Assembly (NCBI GenBank): GCA_913046025.1
Contig: CAJWRP010000043.1
Span: forward strand, 1 to 10,237
Direction of reading: 5' to 3'
Length of the DNA: 10,237 bases
Source: an uncultured Chloroflexota bacterium
GTDB lineage: Bacteria; Chloroflexota; Dehalococcoidia; SAR202; UBA11138
Shown: positions 1-5,730 of the stretch, one piece after another
Layout of the letters: each line of letters begins with the position of its first letter
Position numbering within the stretch: the stretch's first letter is position 1
Position numbers and translations under genes: made by a program
The notes under the pieces: generated by a model
Seen by the model: only the letters and a program-made list of their open reading frames with translations
Database searches by the model: none
Told to the model about the DNA's origin: nothing

Positions 1-125
1 GTGTCGAACTCTCCGTAGATGTCTAGACCCCCGTGCATGTCTCCCCCACATCTCGAGCAAGACTTCAGACGCAATACCCTGCTCGACTGATTTACCGGTT
101 CAAAGCGTTCTATACGTTGTTCCAT
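1..125 (-). CDS. Small zinc-ribbon protein, N-terminal part (runs off left edge)
   Basis: An open frame of 41 codons begins with ATG at 125-123 and leaves the window with no stop. It encodes a basic N-terminus followed by K-S-C-S-R-C-G-G-D-M-H-G-G (residues 21-33), with Cys23 and Cys26 forming a CxxC-GG knuckle, then L-D-I-Y-G-E-F-D. This resembles the first half of a zinc ribbon, whose second CxxC pair would lie beyond the edge. An AGGAG sequence at 133-137, seven bases before the ATG, supports this start, and a good promoter lies at 186-214. Zinc binding and any role in nucleic-acid binding are inferred from the motif; I cannot name the protein or its function. It is downstream of HU on the same strand but separated from it by a terminator, so it is probably transcribed alone. 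Confidence 0.68.
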   Translation of the reverse strand, partial: MEQRIERFEPVNQSSRVLRLKSCSRCGGDMHGGLDIYGEFD

Positions 126-132
126 TCTCCAA

Positions 133-137
133 CTCCT
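133..137 (-). promoter_or_regulatory. Ribosome binding site of the zinc-ribbon gene
   Basis: The minus strand reads AGGAG here, seven bases from the ATG at 125. This decides the start codon of the partial zinc-ribbon gene over the internal TTG and ATG codons of the same frame. Confidence 0.65.
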
Positions 138-185
138 CTGTGTGTTTTAATAGCAATTCCAGTGTTCCGTAACTTGAGTCGAATT

Positions 186-214
186 AATTTAGAACATTCG
201 TGCGCCTTAGTCAA
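186..214 (-). promoter_or_regulatory. Putative sigma-70-type promoter for the zinc-ribbon gene
   Basis: On the minus strand a TTGACT box (214-209) is followed after 17 bases by TAAATT (191-186). The match is five of six bases for the -35 box and four of six for the -10 box, with ideal spacing. The predicted transcript would start near 179 and leave a leader of about 54 bases before the ATG at 125. The prediction rests on sequence only. Confidence 0.45.
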
Positions 215-282
215 TATATCATTTAGTACATTTAATGGCCATTTCCGAACAGGTGTACGAAACCCGTTTGGATTCGATGCCA

Positions 283-322
283 ATTAAATAGGGTGAGCCC
301 AATTAGGCCCACCCTATTTAAT
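283..322 (-). terminator. Hairpin terminator downstream of HU
   Basis: Two 17-base arms (283-299 and 306-322) flank a six-base loop. The arms pair along their full length in the minus-strand RNA, where the one imperfect position becomes a G-U wobble; in plus-strand RNA the same position is an A-C mismatch. This favours a terminator for the leftward HU transcript. The outer stem is A/T-rich, so the transcript has a U-rich 3' side. It lies 29 bases past the HU stop codon. Confidence 0.75.
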
Positions 323-351
323 CTTGTTCTGCTTTACTGAACTTTGAGTAT

Positions 352-642
352 CTAGCTGGCGGCCTTGCTAAGCTCCGCACCTGCTGTGAATCCCACACGC
401 TTATGCGCTGGAACTGTAATCAAATTGCCAGCCTGACCACCCCTGATGGGACGGACTTTCCTGGCCTTAACCTGCCTGACTTCAAATGAGCCGAAGCCAG
501 TTAGAACAACCCTGTCGCCCGATGACAGTGCGTCCTGAATACTATCCAAAACGGCGTTTAATGACGCCTCGCCCTGGGCCTTGGAGCCCTTCAATTTTGA
601 AGCGACACGTCCTGCCATGTCACTCTTTCGTAGGGTTACCAT
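352..642 (-). CDS. hup: HU-family DNA-binding protein
   Basis: This encodes a 96-residue nucleoid-associated protein that binds and bends DNA as a dimer. The N-terminal helices (about residues 5-40) are followed by the family signature G-F-G-S-F-E-V-R around residues 49-56 and A-R-K-V-R-P at 60-65. The C-terminal portion I-T-V-P-A-H-K-R-V-G-F-T-A-G closes the fold. Compared with E. coli HU as I remember it, the DNA-contacting beta arm is about three residues longer (R-P-I-R-G-G-Q-A-G-N replaces the usual R-N-P-x-T-G), and the protein is slightly longer than the usual 90 residues. The start is fixed by a strong GGAGGAGG at 653-660, ten bases upstream. A promoter (702-731) and a terminator (283-322) suggest a single-gene transcript. 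The HU family call is firm; HU versus IHF-like behaviour cannot be settled here. Confidence 0.95.
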   Translation of the reverse strand: MVTLRKSDMAGRVASKLKGSKAQGEASLNAVLDSIQDALSSGDRVVLTGFGSFEVRQVKARKVRPIRGGQAGNLITVPAHKRVGFTAGAELSKAAS

Positions 643-652
643 TAGTACCGTA

Positions 653-660
653 CCTCCTCC
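653..660 (-). promoter_or_regulatory. Strong ribosome binding site of HU
   Basis: The minus strand reads GGAGGAGG, ten bases from the ATG at 642-640. This is the strongest Shine-Dalgarno match seen in the window, in keeping with an abundant nucleoid protein. Confidence 0.7.
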
Positions 661-701
661 TACAAAATTTAGCCTACAGCGGTTCTAATCCCCATTGCGA
701 T

Positions 702-731
702 GGTATACACGGTCGCGCATCCCTATGTCAA
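702..731 (-). promoter_or_regulatory. Putative promoter for HU
   Basis: On the minus strand a perfect TTGACA (731-726) is separated by 18 bases from TATACC (707-702), a four-of-six match to the -10 box. The predicted start near 695 gives a leader of about 50 bases to the HU ATG. Confidence 0.45.
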
Positions 732-1020
732 CCACATCAGGCTCGTAAATACCTGTCTATAGGCGCTAGTGGTTACATAGTACTGAAGATACGTATTACT
801 AGAAGGAATCATATATTCCTTAAATTTAGCAATCATGTTAACGATCCCATTGCAATGAATGTCCGTGCATATGGAATCCGCCGCACCAAAAGGCACTTGG
901 TAAGAAGGGAGATAATTTGCCAAATAAGGAAATTTGCGTTCAAACCGCCGTTAGAATACCGTCTAATCTCCTATTACATCAAGTACTACCTATGAGCTCT
1001 AAGTTATGCGCATATTAGAT

Positions 1021-1096
1021 GCCCTAGGCTGGGCAAAGCCCAATATGGCTCCATATGTAGAAATGCCTGTACTAAATGGGCATTCCTAACGGCCGT
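1021..1096. repeat. Cluster of short inverted repeats
   Basis: Several adjacent dyads occur within 76 bases. TGGGC/GCCCA arms (1030-1034 and 1038-1042) leave a three-base loop, and an alternative pairing is possible between GCCC at 1021-1024 and GGGC at 1031-1034. ATATGG/CCATAT arms lie at 1043-1048 and 1051-1056. AATGCC/GGCATT arms lie at 1062-1067 and 1079-1084. The perfect palindrome ACGGCCGT is at 1089-1096. No U-run follows on either strand, so these are not simple terminators. They could be operator sites or a structured RNA; the function is unknown. Confidence 0.45.
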
Positions 1097-1229
1097 CTGT
1101 TCAGATACGCCCCTTTCGCAGCAAGTCACCGGCTATTATTTGAAGGCCCGCAAATTTGACGATTTGAGATTCAGGTGGATGGTGTTGTCACTCGACCATC
1201 TATCCGTTCAAAATGTGTTTATGAGCCGT

Positions 1230-1259
1230 TTGACCAATTTTTTTAGCACATGATATTAT
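1230..1259 (+). promoter_or_regulatory. Promoter of the yebC-ruvC-ruvA operon
   Basis: TTGACC (1230-1235) and TATTAT (1254-1259) each match the consensus at five of six positions, with an 18-base spacer. A TG one base upstream of the -10 box (1251-1252) makes it an extended -10 element. The predicted start is near 1266, about 53 bases before the yebC ATG. No LexA-type SOS box is evident around it. Confidence 0.6.
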
Positions 1260-1318
1260 TGAATCCAGCAGAGGTAAAATCTCAGCTCTGTGAATCGTAA
1301 ATAAAGTAGGTGTTTGTC

Positions 1319-2077
1319 ATGTCAGGTCACTCAAAATGGTCGACCATCAAGCATGCGAAAGCCATCACAGATGCCCGCAGAGGCAAGCTGTTCACAAAGC
1401 TGGCGAGGGAAATCATTATCGCTTCGCGCCAGGGTGGTGCCGACACCGGCATGAACATAAGGCTGCGCATGGCTGTCCAAAAAGGCCGTGACGCTAATAT
1501 GCCCAACGACAATATCGATCGGGCCATCAAGCGCGGCACAGGCGAGGGTGGAGATGCCGAACAGATGGTTGAGTTCACTTACGAAGGCTACGGGCCCGGT
1601 GGCATTGCCATCATCCTGGAGACCCTTAGCGATAACAAGAACAGGACGGTCTCTGACGTTCGTTCCACACTGACCAAGGCTGGGGGTAACCTGGCCCAGT
1701 CCGGCGCAGTGGCGTGGCAGTTCGAGCAGAAGGGCGTTGTTGTGATAAACGCAGACGAGGAAGCGGCGGAAGAGTACACCCTGGTCGCCATTGATGCCGG
1801 AGCAGAGGACTTCGACTCCTTCGACTCCACCTTGCAGATTTTTTCACCACCAGACGTTTTGGAAGACATTCGTAGCACTCTCTCTGAAAACGACGCGAAC
1901 ATAGTATCGTCTGAGCTCTCCATGATTCCGACAAATACCATTGCATTGGACCAGAAGACAGCCATGCAAGCGCTTCGTCTGCTGGACCTCCTGGAAGACC
2001 TGGAAGACGTCCAGAGAGTCTACTCCAACGCAGACTTCCCCGACGAGGCCCTGGAAGCATATCAAGGGGAAGGTTAA
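1319..2077 (+). CDS. yebC: YebC/TACO1-family translation regulator
   Basis: This encodes a 252-residue YebC/TACO1-family protein. The family was long annotated as a transcriptional regulator and is now linked to ribosome function, including relief of stalling at proline-rich stretches. The start is the ATG at 1319, which gives the conserved M-S-G-H-S-K-W, preceded by AGGTG at 1308-1312; the upstream in-frame GTG at 1310 overlaps that site. Conserved features follow in order: R-R-G-K-L-F-T-K (residues 20-27), the helical N-terminal domain, and the central core around E-G-Y-G-P-G-G (89-95) and N-K-N-R-T-V-S-D-V-R (107-116). The C-terminal domain is acidic and the length is typical. It is first in a tight operon with ruvC, an arrangement seen in many bacteria. 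Confidence 0.95.
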   Translation: MSGHSKWSTIKHAKAITDARRGKLFTKLAREIIIASRQGGADTGMNIRLRMAVQKGRDANMPNDNIDRAIKRGTGEGGDAEQMVEFTYEGYGPGGIAIILETLSDNKNRTVSDVRSTLTKAGGNLAQSGAVAWQFEQKGVVVINADEEAAEEYTLVAIDAGAEDFDSFDSTLQIFSPPDVLEDIRSTLSENDANIVSSELSMIPTNTIALDQKTAMQALRLLDLLEDLEDVQRVYSNADFPDEALEAYQGEG

Positions 2078-2083
2078 TCTAGG

Positions 2084-2578
2084 ATGCGTGTCTTAGGGAT
2101 AGACCCAGGAACGTATTTCATGGGCATTGGCCTGGTGGATACTGAAGGTACAGACCTACATATGGCCCATATGGATGTGCTGAAGGCCAAGAAGTCTCTG
2201 TCCTTGGCTGACCGCCTTCACCTCCTTTACGAAGGGGTTTTGCAGTGCATTGACACCTGGAAGCCAGGCGTCGCAGCAATAGAACAGCCCTTCGTGGCAC
2301 GCAACGTGCGCTCTGCCATGGCAATAGGACAGGCACAGGCCATCGCCATGCTCGCGGCAACCCAAAGAGGGCTGCTTATTTCCACATACTCCCCTAGCGA
2401 AGTGAAACAGGCGGTGACCGACCATGGGGGAAGCTCAAAAGAACAGGTGCAGGAGATGGTACAGATACTGCTAAGGCTCTCAGAGGCACCGGTATCATCC
2501 GATGCTGCGGATGCCCTGGCTGTGGCCATCTGCCATATCAACGCCAGCCGCGTACAGGAATTGTCCTTTCGTGACTGA
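2084..2578 (+). CDS. ruvC: Holliday junction endonuclease RuvC
   Basis: RuvC resolves four-way DNA junctions during homologous recombination, acting as a dimer with RuvAB. The 164-residue protein has an RNase H-like fold. The four acidic catalytic residues are visible: Asp7 in L-G-I-D-P-G-T, Glu67 in A-A-I-E-Q-P-F, and Asp140 and Asp143 in S-S-D-A-A-D-A-L-A-V-A-I-C-H. The helix R-N-V-R-S-A-M-A-I-G-Q-A (74-85) is also typical. It begins six bases after the yebC stop, so translation is probably coupled, with GGGGAAGG at the end of yebC as ribosome binding site. It ends in TGA, which shows that TGA is a working stop codon in this genome. A run of seven T (2580-2586) follows but lacks a convincing stem. 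Confidence 0.96.
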   Translation: MRVLGIDPGTYFMGIGLVDTEGTDLHMAHMDVLKAKKSLSLADRLHLLYEGVLQCIDTWKPGVAAIEQPFVARNVRSAMAIGQAQAIAMLAATQRGLLISTYSPSEVKQAVTDHGGSSKEQVQEMVQILLRLSEAPVSSDAADALAVAICHINASRVQELSFRD

Positions 2579-2608
2579 GTTTTTTTCGATCTAACCTTGA
2601 TCTTAACC

Positions 2609-2615
2609 AGGTAGG
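2609..2615 (+). promoter_or_regulatory. Ribosome binding site that fixes the TTG start of ruvA
   Basis: AGGTAGG lies nine bases before TTG at 2625. With the upstream in-frame stop at 2604-2606, this makes the TTG the best-supported initiation codon. Confidence 0.6.
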
Positions 2616-2624
2616 CTGAATAAA

Positions 2625-3215
2625 TTGGTCTCTTCATTAATTTCTTCCGTCAGAGGCAAGCTAGAAGGCAAAGGTCCGGACTGGGCAGACGTTGCTGTGG
2701 GGGGTGTTACCTTCCGAATCAACGTGCCAGGTTCATCAATCGAAAGGCTGGGTCCAAACGGCGAGCTGGTGCAGTTTCACACATCCCTCCAAGTACGGGA
2801 GGATAGCCTGAACCTGTACGGCTTCCCAACTTTCGAGGCGCGGCAGACATTCGAGAAGCTAATCGGCATCAATGGAGTGGGGCCTCGCGTCGCATTACAC
2901 ATACTCTCGACCTTCTCCCCTGCATCGCTAGCCGCTGCCGTTGAAGGCAGCGACATCAAAGCGTTCACAAGTGTGTCCGGTGTAGGCAACAAAACGGCCA
3001 GCCGTATCGTGCTGGAGATGAAGGGCAAGCTCGACGGCACTTTGATGATGGCAACGGCATCTACCGTAGGGGATGACGCATTGGACGCACTAACTTCTCT
3101 TGGTTATACGGCAGTTGAGGCCCGTCAGGCCCTAACAAACGTCAACAGCAACGGAGAGCCCACTTCTGTAGAAGACCGAGTGCGTCTGGCTCTGCAAGAG
3201 CTGGCTAGCGCCTAG
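2625..3215 (+). CDS. ruvA: Holliday junction DNA helicase subunit RuvA (TTG start)
   Basis: RuvA binds Holliday junctions as a tetramer and loads the RuvB motor for branch migration. The 196-residue protein has three expected parts: an OB-fold domain (about 5-67, including Q-V-R-E-D-S-L-N-L-Y-G-F), two helix-hairpin-helix motifs (G-I-N-G-V-G-P-R near 81-88 and V-S-G-V-G-N-K-T near 117-124), and a C-terminal three-helix domain (about 150-195) that contacts RuvB. There is no ATG or GTG at the expected start. TTG at 2625 is the only usual initiator consistent with the family N-terminus, and AGGTAGG at 2609-2615 sits nine bases before it; an in-frame TAA at 2604 blocks any longer form. It is separated from ruvC by 46 bases. 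ruvB does not follow. Confidence 0.95.
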   Translation: MVSSLISSVRGKLEGKGPDWADVAVGGVTFRINVPGSSIERLGPNGELVQFHTSLQVREDSLNLYGFPTFEARQTFEKLIGINGVGPRVALHILSTFSPASLAAAVEGSDIKAFTSVSGVGNKTASRIVLEMKGKLDGTLMMATASTVGDDALDALTSLGYTAVEARQALTNVNSNGEPTSVEDRVRLALQELASA

Positions 3216-3222
3216 TTAGAGC

Positions 3223-3996
3223 ATGGATTCCCATCAGTACGACTTATGGCCCGCAATCTACGACTCCGTTTACTCCTACGTCAGAGAAGACATTCCCTTT
3301 TACGTTAACGAGGCCATAGCATCCAAAGGCCCTGTTCTCGAACTAGGCTGCGGCACCGGCAGAGTAACGATACCTATAGCAGAGGCTGGCATCCCGATTA
3401 CAGGCCTGGACTTCTCTCAAGCAATGCTGAATGTTGCGATAAATAAGACAGAGTCCATTGGCAGTCAAGATCATGTCAGGCTGGTACACGGCGACATGAC
3501 GGACTTTGACCTTAATGAGAAGTTCGGACTGATAATCATTCCATTTAGAGGATTCCAGGCCCTGCTATCCGTGCAGGATGAAATAAGTGCCCTGGACTGC
3601 ATCAAGAAGCATCTCGCGCCGGATGGCAGGCTGATTTTCAATATTTTCGTGCCGGACGTAGATATGATGGCCCAGCCTTTCGACATTGCTTACCACTTCA
3701 GAGACGTGATCGATCCGGAATCGGGAATTCAATACGTTCTGTGGAACCAGACGGCATTCGATAGCCACAGCCAGATTATGAACATTCGCACCACGGTTGA
3801 GGAACTGGATAATAACGCAGTGGTCGTACGGAAGATGTACCGCGACTTCCAGTTGCGAAACGTCTTCCGTTGGGAGATGCACCACCTGCTGAATACCTGT
3901 GGCTTCCGAGTCAAGGAGATGTTCGGCGATTTTGAGGGCTCGGAGTTTGACGAAGCCAGCACAGAAATGGTCTGGATAGCTTCAATAGCAGACTAA
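3223..3996 (+). CDS. Class I SAM-dependent methyltransferase
   Basis: The 257-residue protein carries a Rossmann-type methyltransferase domain that would use S-adenosylmethionine. Motif I is V-L-E-L-G-C-G-T-G-R-V-T-I-P (residues 38-51). The acidic residue that would bind the ribose is Asp63 in G-L-D-F-S-Q-A-M-L, and motif III is V-H-G-D-M-T-D-F (88-95). A post-motif strand reads G-L-I-I-I-P-F-R-G-F (102-111). The C-terminal half is beta-rich and acidic and does not point to a substrate. No signal peptide is seen, so it is cytoplasmic. It starts seven bases after the ruvA stop with only a weak ribosome binding site, suggesting coupled translation. Its place directly after ruvA, where ruvB often sits, may be chance; nothing links it to recombination. 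Confidence 0.88.
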   Translation: MDSHQYDLWPAIYDSVYSYVREDIPFYVNEAIASKGPVLELGCGTGRVTIPIAEAGIPITGLDFSQAMLNVAINKTESIGSQDHVRLVHGDMTDFDLNEKFGLIIIPFRGFQALLSVQDEISALDCIKKHLAPDGRLIFNIFVPDVDMMAQPFDIAYHFRDVIDPESGIQYVLWNQTAFDSHSQIMNIRTTVEELDNNAVVVRKMYRDFQLRNVFRWEMHHLLNTCGFRVKEMFGDFEGSEFDEASTEMVWIASIAD

Positions 3997-4178
3997 TTCA
4001 CGATCCCTGACATCTCGTCCAGCAAAGCAGCATCGAACGTATATCACCGGCGTCATCGAAGATTGCAGCCAAAACACTACCCTGTTTCCGAATGACGCGT
4101 TTAAATAGAAAGGGCTGGGCGGCATCGCGACAACCTCTTTAGAACATTACGGCAATTTCTGGGTTGGGATAAGGTGAT

Positions 4179-5567
4179 ATGGATTTATTGAGAATCGAAC
4201 GAAAGAAAATTCTCGGCTTGCTCATGCCTGCGGTTTTGGTATTAGCTCTTGCCTGCAGTGTGCCAGTGGCTAACGCGCCGTCTGAAGGGCCTACACCAAT
4301 TATCCAATTGGAGCAAGTATCCACTCCTGCAGGTTCAGCAGCCCCTATTCAGACCTTACTGGCAGTTGAAGCAACCGAGCCAACTTCAACCACTGACTCC
4401 AACGAGCCGGCTAAGCCAGCATTAGGGTCACAACAGGCTGTACCTGACAATTCAGGCTCCGCTCAGTTGCAACAGATGCAGCTAGACGCCGATGCAATCG
4501 TGGCGGCCTTCGAAGAGGTCATCGGCAAAGTACATGATGATGTCCTGCCATCTGTGGTACAAATCCGTGTAACTCAAAAAATAGCCGCCGACAACGAGCC
4601 GCCAGACTCTGGATTTCCATCACCCTTTGAGAATTCTCCACTTCCCAGTCCAGACGAACCTGATTTTTTCTTTAGACAGGGTGAGGGTTCTGGCTTTGTG
4701 TGGAGCGACAAGGGCTACATCGTGACCAATCAGCACGTCGTAGCGAACGCCGACACCGTGAGCATTAAGTTCGCCAACGGCACGGAGGTCGAGGGCGTTG
4801 TCGTGGGTGAAGATCCTGATTCAGACCTCGCAGTTATAAAAGTGGACTTCCCCGAAGACATGCTTACACCTGTTGCCCTTGGCGACAGCAACGACGTTCG
4901 AGTCGGGCAGGTCGCTATAGCGATAGGCAACCCGTTTGGACAGGAGTTCACAACCACAACGGGCATCGTCAGCGCCATCGGTCGGACGATACGAAGTGGT
5001 AATACCCGCTTTTCTGTTCCCAAGGTCATCCAAACCGACGCCCCAATTAACCCAGGCAATTCTGGAGGGCCTTTGCTGAATCGAAAAGGCCAGGTCATTG
5101 GCATCAATACCCAGATCATCAGCAGAACCGGCGCCAGTACTGGGATTGGCTTCGCGGTCCCTGTCAACACCGCCAAACAGGTAATCCCAGTATTAATCGA
5201 GGATGGAAAGTTTATCTACGCTTGGCTGGGCATTAGTGGTTCTGACCTCCGAAAAGAGGTAGCTGAGGCAATGGACATCAATACAGATGTCCGAGGTGCT
5301 CAGGTCATAGACCTAGCACCTGGTGGACCAGCGGAGAAGGGTGGCCTGCGTGGCAGCGATCGAACTCAAGAGGTTGATCGCGGGCTCATTCCAGCCGGTG
5401 GAGACGTCATCGTCTCCATTGACGAAATTGCCATCGCCGACATGGACGGCCTGATCATTTACCTGATCGAAAACGCCCGCCCCGGCGATACCATCATTCT
5501 TGACGTCGTCCGGGATGGCGGCGAGCGAGTAGAGATAGAGGTTACCCTTGGTTCCAGGCCTGAATAG
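4179..5567 (+). CDS. HtrA/Deg-type serine protease, predicted lipoprotein
   Basis: HtrA/Deg proteases degrade or refold misfolded proteins outside the cytoplasm. The 462-residue protein starts with a signal sequence ending in the lipobox L-A-L-A-C (Cys26), so it should be lipid-anchored at the outer face of the membrane. A flexible Thr/Pro/Ser/Ala-rich linker (about 27-98) leads to the trypsin-like domain. The catalytic triad is His186 (T-N-Q-H-V-V), Asp216 (D-S-D-L-A-V) and Ser295 (P-G-N-S-G-G-P). One PDZ domain occupies about 346-455, with the binding-loop region near W-L-G-I and the typical G-D-V-I-V-S-I-D. A purine-rich AAGGTGAT lies just before the ATG. Many relatives are anchored by a transmembrane helix, so the lipobox is a distinguishing feature. 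No clear promoter was found in 3997-4178. DegP, DegQ and DegS cannot be told apart, so no symbol is given. Confidence 0.93.
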   Translation: MDLLRIERKKILGLLMPAVLVLALACSVPVANAPSEGPTPIIQLEQVSTPAGSAAPIQTLLAVEATEPTSTTDSNEPAKPALGSQQAVPDNSGSAQLQQMQLDADAIVAAFEEVIGKVHDDVLPSVVQIRVTQKIAADNEPPDSGFPSPFENSPLPSPDEPDFFFRQGEGSGFVWSDKGYIVTNQHVVANADTVSIKFANGTEVEGVVVGEDPDSDLAVIKVDFPEDMLTPVALGDSNDVRVGQVAIAIGNPFGQEFTTTTGIVSAIGRTIRSGNTRFSVPKVIQTDAPINPGNSGGPLLNRKGQVIGINTQIISRTGASTGIGFAVPVNTAKQVIPVLIEDGKFIYAWLGISGSDLRKEVAEAMDINTDVRGAQVIDLAPGGPAEKGGLRGSDRTQEVDRGLIPAGGDVIVSIDEIAIADMDGLIIYLIENARPGDTIILDVVRDGGERVEIEVTLGSRPE

Positions 5568-5659
5568 ACTTGCTTGTAGGATTATCAGGGTCCTCACCAC
5601 ATGGTCCAATCAGGACGCGTTTTGGAGAATTCACTTGAGTCTAATTTGCAAAGTGCCAT

Positions 5660-5687
5660 TTGATGACATCTATCCTACAGGTTTAAT
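5660..5687 (+). promoter_or_regulatory. Possible promoter of the selenoprotein gene
   Basis: TTGATG (5660-5665) and TTTAAT (5682-5687) match the -35 and -10 boxes at four and five of six positions, with a 16-base spacer. The start would be near 5694, leaving about 37 bases to the GTG. If real, the gene can be expressed separately from the upstream protease gene. Confidence 0.35.
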
Positions 5688-5730
5688 CTGAAAACGAACA
5701 AAGCGCAACCACAGGAGAACGGAACAACAG

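Larger units (their letters stand above)
643..1318. other. Gene-free stretch between HU and yebC
   Basis: These roughly 675 bases contain no frame that looks like a protein. The frame overlapping 486-995 on the plus strand is antisense to HU and has no family resemblance. The left end holds the HU promoter and the right end the yebC promoter. The middle part (about 740-1020) is A/T-rich with nothing I can name. I found no tRNA. The dense dyads at 1021-1096 are listed separately. Confidence 0.6.

Noticed and set aside
33..287. 84-codon plus-strand frame at the left edge
   Set aside because: It has no family resemblance and no ribosome binding site, and it overlaps the better supported zinc-ribbon gene and its promoter on the minus strand.
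660..720. tRNA-like GTTC-containing arm near 680
   Set aside because: The arm does not pair and no acceptor or anticodon stem can be drawn; the same holds for GTTCAAA-like strings near 98 and 938.
723..923. 66-codon minus-strand frame upstream of HU
   Set aside because: Its 3' end overlaps the likely HU -35 box, and it has no recognisable motif or ribosome binding site.
486..995. 169-codon plus-strand frame across the HU start
   Set aside because: It is antisense to HU and its ribosome binding site; the part beyond HU is low in protein-like features.
1310..1318. GTG at 1310 as the yebC start
   Set aside because: The family begins M-[A/S]-G-H-S-K-W, which fits the ATG at 1319; the GTG lies inside the ribosome binding site.
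2580..2586. T-run after ruvC as a terminator
   Set aside because: Only a four-base stem can be formed before it, and ruvA follows closely in the same operon.
5590..5620. Terminator after the HtrA gene
   Set aside because: GTCCT/AGGAC can pair, but with a 17-base loop and only four T downstream.
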